From a bacterium (GTDB taxonomy: Bacteria; Oederibacteriota; JAAXVQ01; JAUVAV01): 64,000 bases of DNA. Of the stretch, positions 35,300 to 45,338 are shown piece after piece. The stretch spans positions 1 through 64,000 of the forward strand of contig JAIORK010000002.1 of assembly GCA_021108215.1 (NCBI GenBank), given 5' to 3'. The notes under the pieces were generated by a model. That model was not told the DNA's origin, did no database searches, and saw nothing but the letters and a program-made list of their open reading frames with translations. The translations under genes were made by a program, and so were the position numbers. How positions within the stretch are numbered: position 1 is the first letter of the stretch; each line of letters begins with the position of its first letter.

Positions 35300-35980
35300 A
35301 TGCTGAAACGATGGGTGCTGACAATCGGGTGTCTGCTCATACTGACCGGGATAGGGGTGACGGTGGGAGAGGCAAAAAGTAAAGCGAAGGCAATTGATGT
35401 AACCAAACCCCGGATGGTGATGGTGGAAATTCCTTCATGGAAAACCGTGTTTTTTGGGTTGCCCAAAGAACTTCCCCTGATGATCCGGCCGGGGGAACCA
35501 TTTGACGGCAGTTCGCGGCAATATGATTTTTCTGAAGGGACTGAGGCCATGCGCATCTTTTTGTCGATGCGCCCGCAGGCTAAGCACGCGGTTGCGTACC
35601 GGTGTTTTATTAAGAAATGGCCCCGTTATCAAGAGTTTTTTAAGGCGGTTGACCAGGAGGATTATGCCCTCGCGGAAAAGCAGCTTATGGAAATACGTAC
35701 GCTTGATCCGAAGGAGCCTGCAGTACACTTTTACTACGGAAGTCTAAATACTCATTTGAAAAAATATCAACAGGCGGAAAAAAGTTATCAGAAGTGCCTT
35801 GTGCTTTACCCGAAGTACGGTCCGGCGTATATCAATCTGGCCAGGTTGGCCAAAGCCAGAGGCGATGAACCGGCTGCCAAACGTTATTTAAGGACTGCGA
35901 TTGAAAAACTGGATAAAAGCAGTCAACAAGATGCAAAACAGATTGCTGAAAAAATGCTGAAGAGTTTGAGCGGGGAATAA
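35300..35980 (+). CDS. exported TPR protein
   Basis: The 226-residue protein has a signal peptide (MLKRWVLTIGCLLILTGIG), a ~90-residue region with no known motif, and C-terminal tetratricopeptide repeats (~115-215: AVHFYYGSLNTHLKKYQQAE, then AYINLARLAKARGDEPAAKR). AAGGAGG at 35289-35295 fixes the start. It is probably a periplasmic scaffold or assembly factor. Confidence 0.78.
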   Translation: MLKRWVLTIGCLLILTGIGVTVGEAKSKAKAIDVTKPRMVMVEIPSWKTVFFGLPKELPLMIRPGEPFDGSSRQYDFSEGTEAMRIFLSMRPQAKHAVAYRCFIKKWPRYQEFFKAVDQEDYALAEKQLMEIRTLDPKEPAVHFYYGSLNTHLKKYQQAEKSYQKCLVLYPKYGPAYINLARLAKARGDEPAAKRYLRTAIEKLDKSSQQDAKQIAEKMLKSLSGE

Positions 35981-36117
35981 CCTGATGCACGGTATGACAG
36001 AGCAATCCCTGGGATGAAACGATGCAGGCGGTTGCCTGGGTATGCAGCGCAGGGGAAATGATACCGACCATCGCCGGTTTGAACCCTACGCGATGTAAAA
36101 AAAAAGAGGAGTTGCCA

Positions 36118-36576
36118 ATGCCTGAAATTAGAAAAGTTGAATCCGGAAAATTATTATGCTTGGAAACCACCGGGCCCTTTGAATCGATACACGATCTCTA
36201 TCGGCAAATTGATACATTTGTCAAGGAACGGCGCGTTCCGATCAAGGGTGACCGGCTGGCGATTTTTTATGATGCGCCGGAGGGTATTGACCGCGCACAC
36301 GCACATTTTGCAGCTGCAGTGGAGCTGGCAGGGGAGTGTACCGGTGACGGAGAGGTCACGGTGGTCATTCAGAGTGCTGCGATTATGGCATGTGAAAGCC
36401 ATCAGGGTGATTATGCCGGACTAACAGACGCGTATCAGCGGCTTTTAAGCTGGATTCACGACAAGGGGTTTAAAATAATCGGTCCGCCGCATGAGTATTA
36501 TATTTCCGGTCCGCCGGCTGATTCCGCCACGTACCTAACGGAGATTCAAATTCCGGTAGAACGTCCCGGTTTTTAA
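36118..36576 (+). CDS. GyrI-like / AraC effector-binding domain protein
   Basis: The 152-residue protein looks like a stand-alone GyrI-like small-molecule-binding domain: IRKVESGKLLCLETTGPFES at the N-terminus and ends with GPPHEYYISGP followed by YLTEIQIPVER, the usual final strands of the family. GAGGAG at 36106-36111 precedes the ATG. It lies 8 bases before the acetyltransferase gene and may be cotranscribed. Confidence 0.75.
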   Translation: MPEIRKVESGKLLCLETTGPFESIHDLYRQIDTFVKERRVPIKGDRLAIFYDAPEGIDRAHAHFAAAVELAGECTGDGEVTVVIQSAAIMACESHQGDYAGLTDAYQRLLSWIHDKGFKIIGPPHEYYISGPPADSATYLTEIQIPVERPGF

Positions 36577-36584
36577 GGTGTGAT

Positions 36585-37391
36585 GTGGATTTACGTCCGA
36601 TTCCCGGGGGAAAACTGGAGACACTGAGGAAATCCTATCGAAAGCAATTGGGGATTCCTGTTATTTCAGATTTTCATGAAGCTTTATGCCGGATGGGTCA
36701 GGCTTTTCGTATTGAGGATATGGGTCGATCATTGGGGTATGTTATTTTTTCTCAAGATACTTTTTTAAAGGATCGGGACCCGATGATTCCTGAATTTTGT
36801 CTTGATCTTGAACAAACTAAATATGCCCGGACGATTCTGGAAAAGATTTTTGATGCGCTTAGTCCGGCAACGGTGATGAGCCGCACGGATGATACTCGTG
36901 GTTTTCCCTTATTGATGGATTTACGCCTCCCTAATGAAGTGGCAGCGTCATTGTATTGTTTGGAGCAGAAACCGGTTTGGGTGGAAGATTCCGACATCCA
37001 TATAGAACAATGCCGAATGGACCAGGCGCAGGAGTTATTATCGCTTTACGCTTCTGCCAGTCCGGAGGACGGCGGAATCCCGGATGAAATGGCGCTCACC
37101 AAGAGTCTGGCACTTTGGCGGCATTACCGCCTGGTGAACCGAAATCAGACGCTGGCGGTCTGCTATTGTGTTCCTCAGATTGAACCGTATGTTACGACCG
37201 CCTGCATTGTTGATGCAGGTATGCGCCGGAAAGGCTATGGGCGCTATCTGACGACATACACTATTTTGCAGATATTGGCGGATAATAAAAAATTTTTAGC
37301 AGTAACACCATCTGAAAACGAGGCTGCCAGGGGGCTGGTGGAATCATTGGGGGCCGGTCTCAGGGCGCATTTTATTAATTTCAGGCCGTAA
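36585..37391 (+). CDS. GNAT-fold acetyltransferase
   Basis: The 268-residue protein has a C-terminal GNAT domain (~155-268) with the acetyl-CoA loop VDAGMRRKGYGRYL and a terminal ARGLVESLGA. The N-terminal ~150 residues may be a degenerate second GNAT-like domain. The start is GTG with AAGG seven bases upstream. Substrate unknown. Confidence 0.72.
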   Translation: MDLRPIPGGKLETLRKSYRKQLGIPVISDFHEALCRMGQAFRIEDMGRSLGYVIFSQDTFLKDRDPMIPEFCLDLEQTKYARTILEKIFDALSPATVMSRTDDTRGFPLLMDLRLPNEVAASLYCLEQKPVWVEDSDIHIEQCRMDQAQELLSLYASASPEDGGIPDEMALTKSLALWRHYRLVNRNQTLAVCYCVPQIEPYVTTACIVDAGMRRKGYGRYLTTYTILQILADNKKFLAVTPSENEAARGLVESLGAGLRAHFINFRP

Positions 37392-37629
37392 ATAAAGCGC
37401 GGTTTAAAGTTACAAAGAAAACGGAATTCTAGGTTGCACAAATAAGCAATTTATTTTATCCTGAAAAAGTAATTAAAAGGGTTCTGCGGGCAGGGGTGGA
37501 TCGCAAGATGATCGTCAGGCAAAACAGTTCCCGTATGAAAATAAGGACAAGCAGGACAGACAAAAAACGTAAGTTTATGAATTTTTATGCTTTGTTATTG
37601 TAGCGTGGTAAATTACGGGGGAAAATAGT

Positions 37630-38337
37630 GTGAAAAAATTTTATGTTTTACAACACATTGAATGTGAGCCGCTGGGGATATGGGAAGAAGAATTAAAACG
37701 CTGGTATGCCCGTTATGAATATGTCAAGGTTTGGGAAGGCGCAGCCATGCCGGCACCGGAAGACACGCTGGCGGCCATTATTTTGGGCGGGCCGATGAGC
37801 GTAAATGACTCGGAGAACCATCCCTATTTAACTGCGGAGATTGATTATATTAAGAAATTGATTGATCGTAAAGTTCATGTGCTGGGTGTCTGTCTGGGAG
37901 CGCAAGTTATTGCCGCAGCCCTGGGAGCGAAAATTATTAATGGTTCGCGTTCGGAAATAGGTTATTCTTCCGTTACATTGACCCATGAAGGGGTGGCGGA
38001 TCCGCTGTTGTTGGGATTTCCTATGGATTTGCCTGTCTTTCAATGGCATGAGCAGGGTTTTGAATTGCCCAAGGGCGCCGAACGGTTTGCCGGGACGGAA
38101 GATTACCCCAACCAGGCATTCCGCTATGGGAATGCCTGGGGATTTCAATTTCATCTTGAAGTTACGCCGGAGTTGGTTGCAACGTTTGCACAGGCTTACG
38201 GCGAGATGCTTGCGCGTGTACCGTCGCTTACACCGCAAAAACTCAAGGATGATGCCAATGCCAAAGGTCACATGGTTTCTTTGTACGGGCGTCAGGTGAT
38301 TCGCCGGTTTTGGGATTCTGTGACCGCAATGGAGTAA
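37630..38337 (+). CDS. class I glutamine amidotransferase (GMP synthase-like)
   Basis: The 235-residue stand-alone amidotransferase has the catalytic triad C88 in GVCLGAQ, H175 and E177 in FQFHLEV. The N-terminal ILGGPMSVND and the C-terminal extension match the GuaA-like amidotransferase group of ~230-240 residues that often act alone, for example as gamma-glutamyl hydrolases. The start is GTG. The 238-base gap upstream (37392-37629) shows nothing notable. Confidence 0.88.
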   Translation: MKKFYVLQHIECEPLGIWEEELKRWYARYEYVKVWEGAAMPAPEDTLAAIILGGPMSVNDSENHPYLTAEIDYIKKLIDRKVHVLGVCLGAQVIAAALGAKIINGSRSEIGYSSVTLTHEGVADPLLLGFPMDLPVFQWHEQGFELPKGAERFAGTEDYPNQAFRYGNAWGFQFHLEVTPELVATFAQAYGEMLARVPSLTPQKLKDDANAKGHMVSLYGRQVIRRFWDSVTAME

Positions 38338-38378
38338 GTGATAGTTTCATTCCTGTTAAAAAATAGAAGGAAAAGATA

Positions 38379-38744
38379 ATGGTAATACGAAATGAACAAC
38401 CCTGGCAGTTGCTGTTATTAATGGGGAGCGGTGTGTTTATTGGTTCCTTTTGGGTTCTTTTTGGTTTTTTGTCCGTGGTGGGAACACCGGCAGCCTGGTG
38501 GCAGTATTTGATAAGCCTATTGCCGGGTACGGCCATGTTGTTTTTGGTTCTTATGGCAAGGCGGGCACCCATACCCTACGGCTCCGCCATGGTCCTTATG
38601 GGCGGTTTGTTAACCATCACATCGCTGTTTCGTGGTGAACCACTGATGAGCGGAGCTGTTATTGGTATTCCGTTAGGTTTATTGGGTATTTTTTTTGTTT
38701 TAACCCGACGTGTTATTCTTTCGGGTAATCAAAAAAATCGGTGA
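38379..38744 (+). CDS. small four-helix membrane protein, unknown
   Basis: The 121 residues hold four hydrophobic segments (LLLLMGSGVFIGSFWVLFGF, WWQYLISLLPGTAMLFLVLM, GSAMVLMGGLLTITSLF, GAVIGIPLGLLGIFFVL) and little else. GAAGGAAAA precedes the ATG. No family recognised. Confidence 0.6.
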   Translation: MVIRNEQPWQLLLLMGSGVFIGSFWVLFGFLSVVGTPAAWWQYLISLLPGTAMLFLVLMARRAPIPYGSAMVLMGGLLTITSLFRGEPLMSGAVIGIPLGLLGIFFVLTRRVILSGNQKNR

Positions 38745-38792
38745 AGGTTGTACAGTTTCTGTTGCGGAAGCGTGTATTTATTTTTTATGGGT

Positions 38793-38890
38793 TCGTCATT
38801 CCGGCGTGGTTTTAGCCGGAATTCAGAAAAACATTGTAGTATAAGCAAAGATACTTCCTGGATACCGGCTGGAGTTTATCCCGGCATGTC
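38793..38890. repeat. REP-like CCGGAAT/CCTGGATACCGG element
   Basis: TTCGTCATTCCGGCGTGG, AATTCAGAAAAA, TTCCTGGATACCGGCT and CCCGGCATGTCG appear in order; 53091-53170 carries the same order with TTCGTCACCCCGG and CCGGTATGAC. This is the widespread REP-like pattern of inverted CCGG blocks around CTGGATACC. Confidence 0.7.
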
Positions 38891-38966
38891 GTAAGCCGGA
38901 ACTTATCTTTTCTTAACCGATATTAATTAAAACGGACCGGGTAGAGGTCCGGCAAGGAGTGGTTCC

Positions 38967-39206
38967 ATGGCACGGTATGTTTATTTTTGTTCAAAATGCA
39001 GCAAGCAATATGAAGTGGATAAACCCATGGCAGAGGCTGCGCGTTTAGAGACTTGCCCAACCTGTCACGTTACCGGCGAACGGGTTTTTACCGCGCCGGG
39101 TGTGTCGATTAAGGGAGCGCCGGTCCGGTTTAAGGATGGGAATGAAATAAACTCGGGCAATTGTGGCGGCGGATGTTGCGGTGATGGAAGTTGTTCTGTT
39201 TCATGA
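38967..39206 (+). CDS. FmdB-like zinc ribbon protein
   Basis: The 79-residue protein has a CxxC...CxxC zinc ribbon (YFCSKCSKQY, ETCPTCHVTG) as in FmdB-type putative regulatory proteins, then a Cys-rich tail with CGGGCCGDGSC. GGAGTGG lies upstream. It ends 40 bases before the ClC start. Confidence 0.8.
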   Translation: MARYVYFCSKCSKQYEVDKPMAEAARLETCPTCHVTGERVFTAPGVSIKGAPVRFKDGNEINSGNCGGGCCGDGSCSVS

Positions 39207-39246
39207 TTGGTTGGTGCGTAGTGTGCCGGAAGAAAGAGGAGACGTA

Positions 39247-41085
39247 TTGAAGGTTTGGTTCGGAAAAAAAATCAAACGGATTGTAGATCATTTTGAATTA
39301 AATATTATCGGCAAGTGGCTTTTTATCGGTATTTTGATTGGTGTTGTCGGCGGTCTGGGTGCTTGGGTATTTATGCTGCTGCTTAATTTTTCCAAAACTG
39401 TTTTTACGGATCATGCCCTGCTTAAAATCATTCCCCATGCAGCTATGCAGCCCGGCCAATATCGCTCTTTGCTCTCTTATTCCTGGTGGTGGCTGGTTCC
39501 CCTGATTCCATTTTGCGGGGGACTCATTTCAGGAATTTTGGTATATCTCTGGGCACCGGAAGCCGAAGGTCATGGGACAGATGGTGTGATTAATAGCTTT
39601 CATCGTGGTCGTGGTTTGATTCGCGGCCGGGTTCCCATTGTAAAAACCATTGCGTCGGCAGCCATTATTGGCAGCGGCGGCAGCGCGGGCCGGGAAGGTC
39701 CGATCGCACAGATCGGGGCTGGTTTTGGTTCTTTGTTGGGACGATGGATGCGGGTTTCGGTGAAGGATAGAAGGTTGATGGTGCTGGCGGGAGCGGCTGC
39801 CGGTATTTCTGCAATTTTTCAGGCGCCGCTGGGCGGTGCGATTTTCACCACAGAAGTATTGTACCGGAATCACGAATTGGAGACCGAAGCGCTGATTCCC
39901 GGGGTTATTTCTTCGTTGACTGCCTACTCGCTTTACACCCGTTTGGTAGGCCGGGAACAACTGTTTGTTATTCCTCAATTACGGTTTGAGCGTGCGGAAG
40001 AATTATTGATTTATGCCATTCTGGGAATAATATGTGCCTTGGTGGGGATGTTTTACGTGAAGATTTTTTATGGATTCAGGGATCATGTTTATTCGCCTAT
40101 GAAAATCCCTAAATGGCTTAAACCTGCCATCGGCGGATTAATGCTTGGCGGATTATTTGTGTTCCTGCCACAGGTCTGGGGCGGTGGTTATGATATCATG
40201 CAGCAAGCCATGTCTCATCAATTGAGTATGGGTTTGATGTTTCTGCTGGTTTTTGGGAAGATTATCGCCACATCGTTTAGTATCAGTTCCGGCGGATCCG
40301 GGGGTGTTTTTGCGCCATCACTGTTTATTGGCGCTATGTTAGGTGGTGCGGTGGGAACGCTCTTTACAGGATGGTTTCCGGGAAATTTCATGCCTGATTC
40401 AACCGCGTTGGTGGTGGTGGGAATGGGCGGTTTTTTTGCCGGGGTGGCCAAGGTACCGCTCGCCAGTATCATTATGGTATCCGAGATGACAGCCGGTTAT
40501 GGTTTGCTGGTGCCGATGATGCTGGTCTCAACCATTACCGTTCTTTTTACCCGGAATTTTTCACTCTATGAAAAACAGGTTAATGCCACCATTGATTCGC
40601 CGGCCCACCGGGGTGATTTTATCACTGATTTTTTGGATGGTTTGTCGACCCGCAGTACCAAGGCATTGTCCGTTAAACCGGTCTCGGTACGTGCCGTTAC
40701 TACATTGACGGATATGCTGAAAAAGACCAGCGGAAGCGAACAGGATATTGTGCCGGTGGTTGATCAAAACGAGGTTGTTTTAGGGGTTATTTATTTCCAG
40801 GATTTAAGAGACGTATTATTTGAAGGTGAACTTGATTTGAATTTGATCATTGCAGCTGATGTTGCGAAAATGCGGTTCCCTTTTATAACACCGGATGAGA
40901 ATTTACATAGTGCAATTACCAAGTTCGCCCAGTATAATTTGAGCGAACTGTTGGTCTTGGACGAAAAAACAAAAAAACTTATGGGTGTTTTGTCAAAAAA
41001 TGATGTTATGATCGCGTATAACAGTAAGTTGGAAAGTTTTAAAACGCCGGGTGCGGAGATGGGGAAGCGTGGAGGGTTTTTGTAG
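39247..41085 (+). CDS. ClC-family chloride channel/antiporter with CBS domains
   Basis: The 612-residue product has an 18-helix ClC core with GSGGSAGREGP, in which E150 corresponds to the gating glutamate, then SISSGGSGGVFAPSLFIGAM, and a C-terminal pair of CBS domains (~475-600). The proton-coupling position was not assessed, so channel versus antiporter is open. TTG 39247 has GAGGAG five bases upstream; an open frame back to 39163 overlaps the zinc-ribbon gene and is less likely. Confidence 0.92.
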   Translation: MKVWFGKKIKRIVDHFELNIIGKWLFIGILIGVVGGLGAWVFMLLLNFSKTVFTDHALLKIIPHAAMQPGQYRSLLSYSWWWLVPLIPFCGGLISGILVYLWAPEAEGHGTDGVINSFHRGRGLIRGRVPIVKTIASAAIIGSGGSAGREGPIAQIGAGFGSLLGRWMRVSVKDRRLMVLAGAAAGISAIFQAPLGGAIFTTEVLYRNHELETEALIPGVISSLTAYSLYTRLVGREQLFVIPQLRFERAEELLIYAILGIICALVGMFYVKIFYGFRDHVYSPMKIPKWLKPAIGGLMLGGLFVFLPQVWGGGYDIMQQAMSHQLSMGLMFLLVFGKIIATSFSISSGGSGGVFAPSLFIGAMLGGAVGTLFTGWFPGNFMPDSTALVVVGMGGFFAGVAKVPLASIIMVSEMTAGYGLLVPMMLVSTITVLFTRNFSLYEKQVNATIDSPAHRGDFITDFLDGLSTRSTKALSVKPVSVRAVTTLTDMLKKTSGSEQDIVPVVDQNEVVLGVIYFQDLRDVLFEGELDLNLIIAADVAKMRFPFITPDENLHSAITKFAQYNLSELLVLDEKTKKLMGVLSKNDVMIAYNSKLESFKTPGAEMGKRGGFL

Positions 41086-41152
41086 TTTGAGAAGTCGTGT
41101 GGATAGGCTGGGATAAAAACAAACCAATTACCCAATTTGACGGGAGCCGATA

Positions 41153-42931
41153 TTGTTAATGAATAAACTATTGCACTATCTCAGTTCTTTAAAGAGCAAG
41201 AGCATCAAACGGTCCGTTTTTATTTTTATTTATGTGTTTGTTTTTAGTCTGAGTTTGGTGTTTGTGATTCCAAGTTATCTTCAGCAAAAATGGCATATTA
41301 CTCAGGAATTTGCTGAACGCGGGAAATCGCTTACGAGAAATTTTGCACTCAATTGTCAAAATATTTTGAGCGATCAGGACCGTGATGCTTTGTTCACCTT
41401 GGTAGATAGTCTTATGCGCGAGAGTGATTTAATGTGGGTTCTGATTATGGATGGGCAGGGCAATGTGCTGGCGGAAAATGGTACGGTTGACTTTGAATTC
41501 CTTAGAGAGACATTGAAGAAACTGCCGGCAAGTCATGCTGTGAATGCCGCCAAGATTCGGTTGCCGGACGGCAAGAAGGCGTACAATCATATTGTGGGCA
41601 TTAAAAAAAACGCATTGGCCGCAGATACTGTGGTGAATCAGGAGCTTGCTTTTTTAGAGGGATTTGGGGAAGAAACGGACCTAAGCGGTGATTTGGATGA
41701 ACAGGAAAGCAGTACTGTTGGTATTGTGCATGTCGGCATGTCTTTAAACCGCCTGGAAATGGTTGAACGGAAAATTATTTTTCAATTGTTTATTATTAGC
41801 CTGTTGGCTTTAGTCGCGGGGACGGTATTTGGTTTTTATTTTATAAATTTTCTGCTGACGCCAATTCATCAATTTATTGCCCGCATGAAGGATATTGCTT
41901 CAAAGGGCGGTGATCTTACGCAGCGGTTGACGCTTGATCGTGAAGATGAGTTCGGTGAAATGGCGGTTTATTTTAATGAGTTTATTGATAATATTTCCCG
42001 GATTGTGAAAGAAACTTCGAAATTGGTTGGTAAAATGAATGTTTCTTTGGAGGAGATATCATCCACTGCTGAAGAGCTGAGCGCCAATGCGGATAGCGTC
42101 AATTCGACTGTTCAGGGTGTTACCAGTGATTTGGAACTTCAGGAAACCGAATCGACTACCACCCATAATACCATTGAACAAATTCTTACATTGCTTTTAC
42201 AAACAACTCAAAAATCTCAGGATGCCTACCAGGTTTCAGCTGAAACTGAAAGAGTTTCCCGGGAGAGCGGTCAGACGGTGACCGAAACAGTTGCGATGAT
42301 TAATGGTATTTCCGATAAAATGAATTTGATAGAAGAACGGATGGGTCGGTTGAATGAGTCCTTGAGCGGCATCGGAGAATTTGTAGAATCGATTAGAAAA
42401 ATTGCATCGCAGACCAATTTACTTTCATTGAATGCCGCTATCGAAGCGGCTCGAGCAGGAGAAGCTGGTCGGGGGTTTTCCGTGGTAGCGGAAGAGGTTC
42501 GGAAGTTGGCAGAGGATTCCGGGGGTGCTTCCGAGCGGATTCAGGATTTGATAGGAAAAATTCAGGCGGAAGTTAAAGGTACCAGTGAGGCAACCCGTCA
42601 GGGTGCCGAGGTTGTCGGGCAGGGTTCCGAGATGATTAATGAAGCAAGAAATGCTCTGGGCACTATTATGCAAAGTGCCGAGCATTCAGCGGGTGTGGCC
42701 GAAGATATTTCTTCGAGTTTGGTCATGCAATCTGATTCTCTTAAAGAGATGATCACGCAGGTTGAGAATGTTAAGCAGCTGGTGAAAGGCAATTTTGTAG
42801 CAGCCCAGTCTGTAGCGGCTTCGGTCGAGGAACAGACAGTGTCTTTTGAACAGATTACAACCGCAATTCAAAAACTAAGTGAAGACGCTCAAAATATTCG
42901 TAAACTGGTTGTAGAATTTAAGATTGATTGA
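41153..42931 (+). CDS. methyl-accepting chemotaxis-type protein
   Basis: The 592-residue transducer has TM1 (~22-42), a ~170-residue periplasmic region, TM2 (~206-230), HAMP (~230-285) and a long MCP signalling coiled coil. The conserved tip is [20 protein letters not shown] followed by [18 protein letters not shown] 41153 fits the ribosome site GGGAG (6 bases); ATG 41159 is an alternative. No che genes are in the window, so it may serve a distant array or a non-motility pathway. Confidence 0.92.
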   Translation: MLMNKLLHYLSSLKSKSIKRSVFIFIYVFVFSLSLVFVIPSYLQQKWHITQEFAERGKSLTRNFALNCQNILSDQDRDALFTLVDSLMRESDLMWVLIMDGQGNVLAENGTVDFEFLRETLKKLPASHAVNAAKIRLPDGKKAYNHIVGIKKNALAADTVVNQELAFLEGFGEETDLSGDLDEQESSTVGIVHVGMSLNRLEMVERKIIFQLFIISLLALVAGTVFGFYFINFLLTPIHQFIARMKDIASKGGDLTQRLTLDREDEFGEMAVYFNEFIDNISRIVKETSKLVGKMNVSLEEISSTAEELSANADSVNSTVQGVTSDLELQETESTTTHNTIEQILTLLLQTTQKSQDAYQVSAETERVSRESGQTVTETVAMINGISDKMNLIEERMGRLNESLSGIGEFVESIRKIASQTNLLSLNAAIEAARAGEAGRGFSVVAEEVRKLAEDSGGASERIQDLIGKIQAEVKGTSEATRQGAEVVGQGSEMINEARNALGTIMQSAEHSAGVAEDISSSLVMQSDSLKEMITQVENVKQLVKGNFVAAQSVAASVEEQTVSFEQITTAIQKLSEDAQNIRKLVVEFKID

Positions 42932-43091
42932 ACGATGGATAGTCGGAAGGAAAACGCTTTTACCTAATAATGTCGGTGGCTCCGCCCCGGTCGGTTTGGG
43001 GATCGTATGGAATTTTTTTCGGTTGCATGTCCGGGGAAGTTTCACAATTCTTGATTTTTCTTGATTTTAACCGTAACTGTGATTATTATGT

Positions 43092-43200
43092 TTAATATGC
43101 TGGTCGCGAATTCCCCGGTGGGGCTGAAGCGGGACAGTTATAATGGTTTTCTACAGATTATATCCAAATTTTTCGACTGGACAGATAATGGGAGAACGGG
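43092..43200 (+). repeat. three-copy leader element, copy B
   Basis: TTAATATG, GCGAATTCCCCGG and CTACAGATTATATCCAAAT match copy A in order; the closing CGGGGAA is degenerate. It lies 142 bases before the Arg-rich gene at 43342. The first part of this 410-base gap (42932-43090) has no recognised feature. Confidence 0.7.
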
Positions 43201-43212
43201 ACTTCCTTGATC

Positions 43213-43290
43213 GTTTGTTTTTTTGTCCGGCGGACCGTGTCCAGCTTGCCCCGCGTATGTGGGGGCGAAGGCCGGGTGCCGGATTAGAAT
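43213..43290. repeat. GC-rich dispersed repeat, degenerate copy
   Basis: CCGGCGGACCGTGTCC and GGCCGGGTGCCGGATT match the core at 380-446 and the inverted copy at 26311-26352. It immediately follows leader element copy B. Confidence 0.55.
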
Positions 43291-43341
43291 GGGGAAGTTG
43301 AATAAGAAATCAACGCAAAATACCTGACGAGGAGTGATGAG

Positions 43342-43911
43342 ATGCATAAAGTGAAAGAATTATGGAATCGGGTTATTTTTCGTGAAGTTGTGGAGTCGGA
43401 AAGCGTTTATGAAAATCGGCTTTCGATGACCGAAGTCGGTGACGGCTATCTCAATCTCTCGAATATGGATATCCCGCCCCGCTGTCATATTGATGATGAG
43501 TTGCTCCATGTGGTGATGATTGATGTCAATGGGAAATTTGAAGAACCAGTTACTTTTAGATGCCGCCAGCGTAAAGCCAAAGGGAAAAAGGGAAAAGTCT
43601 TTAAGCGTCAGCGTTTTTGGCCGGTTGGTTTTGGTTTGAAAGAATGGTTTAAAAAACAAGGAGTGGAAAATGGCGACTTGATACTCATGGCTGTTTCCAC
43701 CAGTGCCAATTATTTGATTTTTCGCGCCATTCGTCCTAAAACACTGCTTATTCTTCATGATCGTCGGGCAAATGAAAGGCGTGATTTAGAACGGCGCTTT
43801 GATGATCGGAGAAATACCCTGGTGCATGTCAGTATGGAGCGGCGTATTCGTGACCGGAGAAATTTAGAAAGAAGAAATGAAGAACGCAGGATTGCCAAGT
43901 TGAATAAGTAG
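43342..43911 (+). CDS. unknown protein with Arg-rich C-terminal repeats
   Basis: The 189-residue protein has a mixed N-terminal domain (~1-135) with a basic loop KAKGKKGKVFKRQ and a WFKKQGVENGDLILMAV segment that recalls DNA-binding pseudobarrels, though only weakly. Its tail (~140-185) repeats ERRDLERRFDDRRN-type motifs. Such RR-x(4-6)-RR tails occur in some PilZ and nucleic-acid-associated proteins. GAGGAG precedes the ATG. Function unknown. Confidence 0.6.
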   Translation: MHKVKELWNRVIFREVVESESVYENRLSMTEVGDGYLNLSNMDIPPRCHIDDELLHVVMIDVNGKFEEPVTFRCRQRKAKGKKGKVFKRQRFWPVGFGLKEWFKKQGVENGDLILMAVSTSANYLIFRAIRPKTLLILHDRRANERRDLERRFDDRRNTLVHVSMERRIRDRRNLERRNEERRIAKLNK

Positions 43912-44072
43912 GCGGTCGCGGCTGCGCGGGTTTTCAAGTGTCGCTCAATTCTGATTAATTAACCTGCCAAAGATTTTGTCTGATAGGCACACACGGTGAT
44001 GGGGCGCTGCCTATGGAATCGTAATAATTTTTGCATCTTCTAAAGTGATTGCCGGGCGGGTAAGGAGCGGAT

Positions 44073-44432
44073 ATGTTTGTTGGCGGGATGATTCTTGTTG
44101 GTTTACTGGCCGGGATTGCCAGCGGCGCACTGGGGATTGGCGGTGCGATTCTTATTATTCCCATCCTGGTGTATATTGGCGGTATGGATCAGAAAATGGC
44201 GCAAGGAACAACGCTGCTGCTAATGCTCCCGCCAATCGGTTTTTTTGCCGCCTGGGAATATTGGCGACATGGGCAGGCTGACTGGGTGGCGGCTGCGTGG
44301 ATTTGTTTGGGATTTCTAATCGGGGGGTTCATCGGTGCAAAGTTGATTGCAAATGTACCGCCGGTGGTATTGCGCAGAGCTTTTGGCCTGCTTTTGATTC
44401 TGGTGGGAGCAAAAATGTTTTTTCGTCCATGA
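44073..44432 (+). CDS. short TauE/SafE-family membrane protein
   Basis: The 119-residue protein is a single repeat of the TauE/SafE (DUF81) transporter family, with GLLAGIASGALGIGGAILI and a second-half FGLLLILVGAKMF. Full members are about twice this length and duplicated, so this one probably works as a dimer. TAAGGAG precedes the start. Substrate unknown; sulfite or sulfoacetate is typical of the family. Confidence 0.78.
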   Translation: MFVGGMILVGLLAGIASGALGIGGAILIIPILVYIGGMDQKMAQGTTLLLMLPPIGFFAAWEYWRHGQADWVAAAWICLGFLIGGFIGAKLIANVPPVVLRRAFGLLLILVGAKMFFRP

Positions 44433-44525
44433 GCAAGACGACTGGTTTATTAAAATAACAAACACGCGGCATGTAGTTGTGGTAAAATATCAATCATGGA
44501 ATTGTATCGCAAGGAGGATGACAAC

Positions 44526-45338
44526 ATGGACAAATCACGGGAACAAAGAAAGGAAATATTAATTGTTCCGGTCGGGAAAGTTTTGGTGGATATTCTTAGT
44601 GAAATTGCAGTTGCACTGCGAAAAACCTATAAATATCATGTTCATATCGGGCGTTCCGAAGAACCCGGGATGGAGATGTACAGTGATGAACGCCGGCAAT
44701 TTAATGCGGAAAGCCTGACGGCACTGGTGAAGGCAAGAAAACGGGAAAGTTTGGTCTCGGTTTTAGGTGTTGTGGATGCGGATATGTTTAGCGGAGAAAA
44801 AAACTTTATCTTTGGTTTGCACAAACCCGAGAACAGGGTCGCGCTGGTTGCGCTATCGCGATTGCGCGAGGAGTATTATAAAAAATCGGCTAACTTGGAG
44901 TTGTTTTTGCGCCGGGCGGTGACCGAATCCATTTTCCAGGTTGGAATGACATTGGGATTACAACCCTGCATTATGAAAAAATGTATTTTATTACCCACCA
45001 CGTCACTTTGGCGCTTGGATGGGAAAGAACAGACATTTTGTGATGCTTGTAAAATAAAAATGGAACGCGTTTTACAGCCCGGGAAATCCGGGAATGATAA
45101 AAAAATGGTGGCCGATGACGTGGATGAACAACCCAGCGGGGGTCCGGAGGAACAACAGCTTGTCAATGAGGTGAGCCCTGAGATCCATCCGGGAAAAACG
45201 GTCGAGGATGAGACTGAAGTTGCAGCTGAAATGTTAGAGCCGGAAGGGCCGGTGGCAGCTGAAGAGGCGGCCATGCATACTGAAGCTTCCGGGCCTGAGG
45301 AACCACTGGACGCGGATTCCAAAATAAAGGATGCTTAG
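44526..45338 (+). CDS. archaemetzincin-like protein lacking the catalytic zinc site
   Basis: The 270-residue protein aligns with archaemetzincin proteases, whose signature is HExxHxxGxxHC-x4-C-x-M...CxxC. The frame of the motif is kept (ESIFQVGMTLGLQPC, then C153 and FCDAC), but the three zinc His are F137, M141 and P147 and the catalytic Glu is Q138. The four structural-zinc cysteines C148, C153, C172 and C175 remain. An acidic tail of ~80 residues follows. AAGGAGG at 44511-44517 sets the start. It is best read as a non-catalytic pseudoprotease with an intact structural zinc site. Confidence 0.75.
   Translation: MDKSREQRKEILIVPVGKVLVDILSEIAVALRKTYKYHVHIGRSEEPGMEMYSDERRQFNAESLTALVKARKRESLVSVLGVVDADMFSGEKNFIFGLHKPENRVALVALSRLREEYYKKSANLELFLRRAVTESIFQVGMTLGLQPCIMKKCILLPTTSLWRLDGKEQTFCDACKIKMERVLQPGKSGNDKKMVADDVDEQPSGGPEEQQLVNEVSPEIHPGKTVEDETEVAAEMLEPEGPVAAEEAAMHTEASGPEEPLDADSKIKDA

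Noticed and set aside
34639-35556. 305-codon minus-strand frame
   Set aside because: It lies opposite the HAD and TPR genes, which have clear motifs and ribosome sites; its own translation shows no domain.
36061-36096. tRNA-like GGTTTGAACCC
   Set aside because: The T-loop-like string has no acceptor, D or anticodon stems around it.
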